Source of the DNA: Maricaulis sp.
GTDB lineage: Bacteria; Pseudomonadota; Alphaproteobacteria; Caulobacterales; Maricaulaceae
Assembly: GCF_030149515.1 (NCBI RefSeq)
Contig: NZ_JASBRI010000004.1
Span: 1 to 64,000, forward strand
DNA length: 64,000 nucleotides
Direction: 5' to 3'
This document shows, in pieces, positions 58,956 to 64,000 of this stretch. The notes beneath the pieces are model-generated. The model was not told the DNA's origin, ran no database searches, and saw only the letters and a list, made by a program, of their open reading frames with translations. How positions within the stretch are numbered: the stretch's first letter is position 1; each line of letters starts with the position of its first letter. The position numbers and the translations under genes were made by a program.

Positions 58956-59363
58956 TCAGGCCTGGTTGGCCGCGGTCGTTGGCATATCGCCGTCTTCGTC
59001 CCAGCTGGCGCCGTCGAATTCCTGGAAGCGCAGCTGCAGGTTCGCATCGCCGTCCAGGCAGCGCAGATTGACGGAGATCCCGTCCGGGCGCGAGCGCATG
59101 GTGTGGTGGGTGGTCACGTGGCAGGTCCTGCACGAACGGTGCCTGGCCGTGTGCGTGTGGAAGGAATACTCGCCGATATTGTCTTCACCCTGGGTGACAC
59201 GGAAATCGGCCTCGTCCACCACGAGATGAATGAAGCCCGTCTTGGCGCACAGCGAGCAATTGCACGAGATCACCACGACCGCGTCGGTGACATTCACCTC
59301 GAAGCGCACGGCGCCGCAATGGCAGCCGCCGGAACGCCAGGATTTTTCCGGTGTGCCAGCCAT
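58956..59363 (-). CDS. GFA/CENP-V family protein, copy 1
   Basis: A 135-residue zinc-binding protein. Cysteine pairs: [22 protein letters not shown] and [10 protein letters not shown], the GFA/CENP-V pattern. The name comes from a proposed glutathione-formaldehyde role, which is disputed. It lies between pdhB and pdhC, 5 and 14 bases from each, and so is part of the operon. A second, divergent copy lies between pdhB and the NTF2-like gene. Confidence 0.85.
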   Translation of the reverse strand: MAGTPEKSWRSGGCHCGAVRFEVNVTDAVVVISCNCSLCAKTGFIHLVVDEADFRVTQGEDNIGEYSFHTHTARHRSCRTCHVTTHHTMRSRPDGISVNLRCLDGDANLQLRFQEFDGASWDEDGDMPTTAANQA

Positions 59364-59368
59364 CAGCC

Positions 59369-60766
59369 CTACTCCGCGTAACAGACAGCCTTCGCCGCCT
59401 TCACGATATCCTCCACGTCCGGCAGGGAGAGTTTCTCCAGATTGCCGGCATAGGGCAGCGGCACGTCGGCCTGGTGGACGCGTGCGGGCGGAGCGTCGAG
59501 ATAGTCGAAGGCTTCCGCGGTGACGACGGCGGCGATTTCCGCGCCGACGCCCATCCGGCCCCAGCCTTCCTCGGCACAGACGATGCGGTTGGTCTTCTTC
59601 ACCGAATTGACCACGGTCTCGGTGTCCAGCGGGCGCAGGGTGCGCAGATCGATCACTTCCGCATCGATGCCTTCGGCGGCCAGTTTCTGCGCCGCTTCCA
59701 GGGCAAAACCGACCATGCGCGAATGCGCGGTGATGGTGACGTCCGAGCCCTCGCGACGGACCTTCGCCTTGCCGATCGGCAGAACCCAGTCCTCCACGTC
59801 CGGCACGTCGAACGTCTCGCCATAGATCAGTTCGTGCTCGAGGAAGACGACCGGATTGGGATCGCGGATGGCGGCCTTCAGCAGGCCCTTGGCGTCGGCC
59901 GCATCGTAGGGCGCGATCACCTTGAGACCGGGCACATTGGCGTACCAGGCGGAATAGTCCTGGGAGTGCTGGGCGCCGACACGGCTGGCCGCACCATTGG
60001 GGCCGCGGAACACAATGGGACAGCCCATCTGGCCGCCGGACATGTAGAGCGTCTTGGCGGCGGAATTGATGATCTGGTCGATGGCCTGCATGGCGAAGTT
60101 GAAGGTCATGAATTCCACGACCGGTTTCAGCCCGTTAAAGGCCGCACCCACGCCCAGGCCGGCAAAGCCGTGCTCGGTGATCGGCGTGTCGACGACGCGC
60201 TTGGCCCCGAATTCGGCGAGCAGGCCGCGGGTGACCTTGTAGGCGCCTTCATATTCGGCGACTTCCTCGCCCATCACGAAGACCGTGTCGTCGCGGCGCA
60301 TTTCCTCGGCCATGGCATCGCGCAGCGCATCGCGCACCGTGGTTTCCACCATTTTCGTACCCTCGGGCACATCCGGGTCGGATGCGTCAGGCGCCGAATG
60401 ATCGACAAAGACGGGCGCCCCCTTGCCGGCGTCGTCTGTGTCGTTGTCATCTGCCGCATCGCCGGCCTGTCCATCGGCCGCTTCGCCGCCGGGTTCCGGC
60501 ACCTCGACATTCGACGGGTCCTCGCCCTCTTCGGCCAGGATCGCGATGGGCACATTGACCTTCACGCCCTCGGTGCCTTCGGCGACCAGGAGTTTGGCAA
60601 CCGTGCCCTCTTCGACGGCTTCGACTTCCATCGTCGCCTTGTCGGTTTCGATCTCGGCGATGACGTCACCGCTTTCCACGGTATCGCCTTCCTTGATCAG
60701 CCATTTGGCCAGCGTGCCCTCTTCCATGGTGGGCGAAAGGGCCGGCATGAGAATTTGGGTAGGCAT
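59369..60766 (-). CDS. pdhB: Pyruvate dehydrogenase E1 beta with N-terminal lipoyl domain
   Basis: A 465-residue E1 beta. The first about 80 residues are a lipoyl domain ([19 protein letters not shown]43 in ETDKATME), then an acidic linker, then the transketolase-like core ([51 protein letters not shown]). A lipoyl domain on E1 beta is a trait of alphaproteobacteria. It partners PdhA to decarboxylate pyruvate with thiamine diphosphate. The ATG at 60766 is used. Confidence 0.96.
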   Translation of the reverse strand: MPTQILMPALSPTMEEGTLAKWLIKEGDTVESGDVIAEIETDKATMEVEAVEEGTVAKLLVAEGTEGVKVNVPIAILAEEGEDPSNVEVPEPGGEAADGQAGDAADDNDTDDAGKGAPVFVDHSAPDASDPDVPEGTKMVETTVRDALRDAMAEEMRRDDTVFVMGEEVAEYEGAYKVTRGLLAEFGAKRVVDTPITEHGFAGLGVGAAFNGLKPVVEFMTFNFAMQAIDQIINSAAKTLYMSGGQMGCPIVFRGPNGAASRVGAQHSQDYSAWYANVPGLKVIAPYDAADAKGLLKAAIRDPNPVVFLEHELIYGETFDVPDVEDWVLPIGKAKVRREGSDVTITAHSRMVGFALEAAQKLAAEGIDAEVIDLRTLRPLDTETVVNSVKKTNRIVCAEEGWGRMGVGAEIAAVVTAEAFDYLDAPPARVHQADVPLPYAGNLEKLSLPDVEDIVKAAKAVCYAE

Positions 60767-60780
60767 GGAGTGTCTTCCGT

Positions 60781-61233
60781 CTAGTGAGGGCCGAAATTCG
60801 ATGCGGCAAGCTGGGTGTGAACAAAGCGGGTCGGCGTCCATTTTTCAAAACGCCGGGCGATGCGGGCCTCGGTCGTCTCCGCGGCGTAGTCGGCGGGCGC
60901 TTCCTCGATATCGAGGAAGTCCGCCATGCGCAGACCCGTGACATTGATTGTGGAGACGATGCGCCCGCCCTCGCCCATCACGGCCGCCACATAGGTGCCG
61001 CAGGTCCTGCAGATCAGGAAATCCGCCGTGCGCAGCGCAAAGCGGTAGCGATGGATGTCGTCCGGACCGCAATCGATCTCGATCGCGCCGGCCGGATCGG
61101 AAATATTCACTGCGCCCTGGCGGCGGCAGAAGTCGCACTGACAGGTCCGGACGCCCAGCATTTGCGGGGTCTTTCGGGTTTCAAAAGACACTCCAACCTT
61201 TCCGCAGTGGCATTGACCGGAATAGCGCATCAC
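60781..61233 (-). CDS. GFA/CENP-V family protein, copy 2
   Basis: A 150-residue protein with the same cysteine layout as copy 1: [27 protein letters not shown] and [11 protein letters not shown]. The C-terminal half is longer and helical. It lies 14 bases from pdhB in the same operon. The two copies are only distantly alike, so they look like separate acquisitions or an old duplication. Confidence 0.82.
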   Translation of the reverse strand: MMRYSGQCHCGKVGVSFETRKTPQMLGVRTCQCDFCRRQGAVNISDPAGAIEIDCGPDDIHRYRFALRTADFLICRTCGTYVAAVMGEGGRIVSTINVTGLRMADFLDIEEAPADYAAETTEARIARRFEKWTPTRFVHTQLAASNFGPH

Positions 61234-61246
61234 TTTCGACCTTCAC

Positions 61247-61657
61247 TCAGCCGTTGGCCGCTTCGGGTTTGTATCTCAGCGCGTGCTCGCGCATCTTGCC
61301 GGCGAATTCGACCAGCGTGTTCAGAGGCCGGATCAACACCTCGATCCGGGCCATTTTTCCGGCATCGTCCAGGGTGATCTTGTCGATCCCCACCAGGTCC
61401 TTGCCGTCCACCGTGCCGGTGAATTCCAGCATGATCTCGTTGCCGTCTATCCAGTCCTGGCGATAGGCAAAGCCCTCGATATTGGTGATCACGCCCATCA
61501 GGATATGCAGCAGATAGTGCTTGTCGGCCGAGGGTTTCCACACCACCGGAGAGTGCAGTTCACAGCCCTCGGCTATGATACTTTCAAGTTTGGCCTGGCT
61601 GCGCTCGCGCACGGCGGCATGCCAGGTATCCAGGAAATGCTTCACTTGCGGCGTCAT
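61247..61657 (-). CDS. NTF2-like/SnoaL-like protein
   Basis: A 136-residue protein with the NTF2-like cone fold. Pattern FLDTWHAAVRERSQAKLESI at the N-terminus, then ADKHYLLHILMGVITNIEG, and a strand-rich end. Members are enzymes or binding proteins of many kinds; no function is assigned. It lies between pdhA and GFA copy 2 in the operon. Confidence 0.75.
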   Translation of the reverse strand: MTPQVKHFLDTWHAAVRERSQAKLESIIAEGCELHSPVVWKPSADKHYLLHILMGVITNIEGFAYRQDWIDGNEIMLEFTGTVDGKDLVGIDKITLDDAGKMARIEVLIRPLNTLVEFAGKMREHALRYKPEAANG

Positions 61658-61752
61658 CGTGTCTCTCCCCTATTACGCCGCCACTCCCGCACAGGCTCGC
61701 CCCCAAGGCGAGCCCTGAGCGCAGTCGCGGACAATCGGGAGGCACATCGCAA

Positions 61753-62769
61753 TCAAACCTCCACAAGCACGTCCGTATAGAGCTCGGAGGGATCCGGCTC
61801 TGGGCTTTCCTTGGCGAACTCGGCCGCCGCGTTGACGATGGTCTTCACCTCCTTGTCGATCTCCTTGAGCTCGTCCTCACTGGCGTGCTTGCCCTCGATG
61901 AGGCGCTTCTTGACGAGATCGATCGGGTCGTGGTGCGAGCGCACATCGTCGACTTCCTCGCGCGTGCGATACTTCGCCGGGTCCGACATGGAGTGGCCGC
62001 GATAGCGGTAGGTCTTCATTTCCAGGATATAGGGACCCTTGCCCTCGCGGGCGTGTTTGACGGCCTTCTCGGCTGCCCGCTTCACTGCCTCGACATCCAT
62101 GCCGTCAACGTCCTCCCCGGGAATGCCGAAGGAGGCGCCGCGCTTGTGCAGGTGGGTTTCCGAGGAGGCGCGCTTGACCGCCGTGCCCATGGCGTACTGG
62201 TTGTTCTCGATGATGTAGACGACCGGCAGGTTCCAGAGCTTGGCCATGTTGAAGCTCTCATAGACCTGGCCCTGATTGGCCGCACCATCGCCGAAATAGG
62301 TCACGGCAACCTTCTTGTTTTCCTTGTAGGCATCGGCAAAGGCCAGGCCCGTGCCCAGCGAGACCTGGGCGCCGACGATGCCGTGGCCGCCATAGAACTG
62401 CTTCTCGCGCGAGAACATGTGCATCGATCCGCCCTTGCCGCGCGAATAACCGCCCTCGCGGCCGGTGAGCTCGGCCATGACGCCGTTCGGATCCATGCCC
62501 GTGGCCAGCATGTGGGCGTGGTCGCGATAACCGGTGATAACCTGGTCGCCCTCCTCCAGCGCCGCCTGGATGCCCGTCACGACGGCTTCCTGGCCGATAT
62601 AGAGGTGACAGAAGCCGGCGATCAGCCCCATGCCGTAGAGCTGGCCCGCCTTTTCCTCGAAACGCCGCATCAGCAGCATCTCGCGATAGTATTGAAGCAG
62701 CTCTTCTTTTCCGGCCGGCTTGGCGCCAGCCTTCGATGCGGAGGTTTTCGTGGTACGCTTGGCAGCCAT
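61753..62769 (-). CDS. pdhA: Pyruvate dehydrogenase E1 alpha
   Basis: A 338-residue E1 alpha. The thiamine diphosphate motif is TYFGDGAANQGQVYESFNMAK; phosphorylation-loop-like segments YRYRGHSMSDPAKYR and MLLMRRFEEKAGQLYGMG are present. A lysine/alanine-rich tail precedes the core. Partner of PdhB. The ATG at 62769 is used; an upstream in-frame frame has no support. An inverted repeat lies just upstream. Confidence 0.96.
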   Translation of the reverse strand: MAAKRTTKTSASKAGAKPAGKEELLQYYREMLLMRRFEEKAGQLYGMGLIAGFCHLYIGQEAVVTGIQAALEEGDQVITGYRDHAHMLATGMDPNGVMAELTGREGGYSRGKGGSMHMFSREKQFYGGHGIVGAQVSLGTGLAFADAYKENKKVAVTYFGDGAANQGQVYESFNMAKLWNLPVVYIIENNQYAMGTAVKRASSETHLHKRGASFGIPGEDVDGMDVEAVKRAAEKAVKHAREGKGPYILEMKTYRYRGHSMSDPAKYRTREEVDDVRSHHDPIDLVKKRLIEGKHASEDELKEIDKEVKTIVNAAAEFAKESPEPDPSELYTDVLVEV

Positions 62770-62802
62770 TAATTCGTACGCGAAATAAACTGTTCGCGCT
62801 CC

Positions 62803-62832
62803 CATCTGACAGTGGGTGCCGCATATCAGATG
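62803..62832. promoter_or_regulatory. Inverted repeat upstream of pdhA
   Basis: CATCTGA (62803-62809) and TCAGATG (62826-62832), 16 bases apart, about 35 bases before the pdhA ATG. The size and place fit a dimeric regulator site; no regulator is identified. The rest of the 259-base gap between pdhA and ftsB holds a seven-T run (62858-62864 on the minus strand) and no gene that I can support. Confidence 0.35.
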
Positions 62833-63028
62833 GATGACGTGGACGGCAAGCGCTTGGGCAAAAAAAGGGCATGCTGCAGGCGCGATGTATGGAAGCGGGC
62901 CTTCTTTGCATCGCCCGCGGCCCACCCGATGGGAGGAAGGCGCGGCCCCGCCGTCAACACCGCCTTGCAGACCGAACTCCGGCTCATGGGCCGGGGCCGT
63001 CGGGATTCATGTTCTTGGGAAGAGCGCC

Positions 63029-63334
63029 TTAGCGTTGCGCGTCGGGTTCGATTTCGACGATGAATTCGCGCGGATGGGCAACATTGAGTATGTCGCGAGC
63101 GCGTTCCTCGACATAGTCGAGGTCGAGACTGTCGGAGCGCAGGCGGGCCGCTGTTTCTTCCAGGGCTTCGCGTTCGGCCACGGCGAGTTCCAGTTCGGCC
63201 TCGGCAGCGCGAATCTCGTTCTCGACGACGATCCAGTTCAGAACGCCCTGCTCGCCGGTAAGCGCGTGATAGCCGAAATAGGCAATCGCCACCGCGAGAA
63301 AGACACTCGTGCCGTATCGCTTGAAAGCGTCCAA
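63029..63334 (-). CDS. ftsB: Septum-formation protein FtsB (DivIC-like)
   Basis: A 101-residue protein with one N-terminal transmembrane helix (GTSVFLAVAIAYFGYHAL) and a coiled-coil (residues about 35-70, VVENEIRAAEAELELAVAER), then a short C-terminal part (DILNVAHPREFIVEIEP). It fits the FtsB/DivIC family, which acts with FtsL and FtsQ at the division septum. It lies between pdhA and enolase, a normal alphaproteobacterial place. Confidence 0.85.
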   Translation of the reverse strand: MDAFKRYGTSVFLAVAIAYFGYHALTGEQGVLNWIVVENEIRAAEAELELAVAEREALEETAARLRSDSLDLDYVEERARDILNVAHPREFIVEIEPDAQR

Positions 63335-63490
63335 ACCTGACCACCCTGGTTAACCCGGCTGTCCCGCGCCGGTGTTGTCGTCCAGGGTGATTCAACACGT
63401 TTCGGCTTTAGGAACGGTGAATCCGGGATTCAGCCACTGGTAAGATTCACGGTAACGCCGCCTCCCCCCGGCCTGTGGAGGGGATCAATC

Positions 63491-64000
<510 letters not shown>

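Noticed and set aside
62826..63398. 190-residue minus-strand frame before pdhA
   Set aside because: It crosses the ftsB gene in another frame and has no motif; most of it is a shadow.
63430..63490. GC-rich hairpin after the enolase stop
   Set aside because: A CCCCTCC/GGGGAGG stem exists but no T-run follows on the minus strand, so a terminator cannot be claimed.

Overview
The window is GC-rich, densely coding chromosomal DNA with short intergenic gaps, no rRNA, no transposase or integrase, and no CRISPR array. Gene content points to an alphaproteobacterium. The clues are a pyruvate dehydrogenase E1-beta with its own N-terminal lipoyl domain, an NDUFS4-type complex I accessory subunit, SdhE beside Mfd and RecG, ScoAB, a class I PHA synthase, an MsrPQ pair, a two-domain cold-shock protein, and a PopA-like protein (two receivers plus a degenerate GGDEF). 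PopA-like proteins suggest a dimorphic, stalked-type lineage (Caulobacterales/Maricaulales/Hyphomonadaceae). That placement is inference; no rRNA is present to confirm it.

Layout. 1-8 kb: a RimI-type acetyltransferase cut by the left edge, a GNAT-nitrilase fusion, msrPQ with a DoxX-like protein, a cytosolic-carboxypeptidase-like M14 enzyme coupled to a YaiI/DUF188 protein, and a secreted M2 (ACE-like) peptidase. 8-14 kb: HupE/UreJ membrane protein, tryptophan catabolism (kynA, kynU), serine deaminase, a low-GC small membrane ORF, and scoAB. 14-22 kb: BrkB-like membrane protein, WYL regulator, two orphan genes, a possible small-RNA locus, a pentapeptide-repeat protein, a CaiB-type CoA transferase, the PopA-like protein and a membrane-anchored XRE regulator. 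22-33 kb: DNA repair (mfd, recG, photolyase) with sdhE, DUF502, a DUF3089 protein lacking its nucleophile serine, and kdsA. 33-36.5 kb: a sulfur operon (cysK, mercaptopyruvate sulfurtransferase, metC) ending in a 56-residue membrane protein.

36.6-42.4 kb: tRNA-Arg, complex I subunit, tRNA-Pro, DUF192, cold-shock protein, queD, tRNA-Glu, recJ and glpX, all on the minus strand. 42.4-46 kb: a small lipoprotein, phaC, a SET-domain protein and a DUF6702 protein. 46-53.4 kb is the most unusual part. An M1 peptidase is followed by three related beta-solenoid (bactofilin-like repeat) envelope proteins: one with a C-terminal membrane domain and two lipoproteins with a shared C-terminal cysteine module. 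They are interrupted by a divergently transcribed acyl-ACP/acyl-CoA synthetase, and the divergent promoter holds a striking 14-bp inverted repeat made of two TATCG-N5-CGATA-like sites. 53.4-64 kb: the pyruvate dehydrogenase region on the minus strand (enolase, ftsB, pdhA, an NTF2-like protein, a GFA/CENP-V protein, pdhB, a second GFA protein, pdhC, then lpd), with plus-strand ACT and 2OG-oxygenase genes between lpd and a thioesterase.

How the genes work together: enolase, pyruvate dehydrogenase and E3 carry carbon from glycolysis to acetyl-CoA. ScoAB, PhaC, thioesterase and acyl ligase handle acyl-CoA and storage polymer. GlpX serves gluconeogenesis. MsrPQ, CysK, MST and MetC handle sulfur and methionine redox. 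Several secreted peptidases (M1, M2) and envelope proteins fit a heterotrophic, peptide-using aquatic life style.
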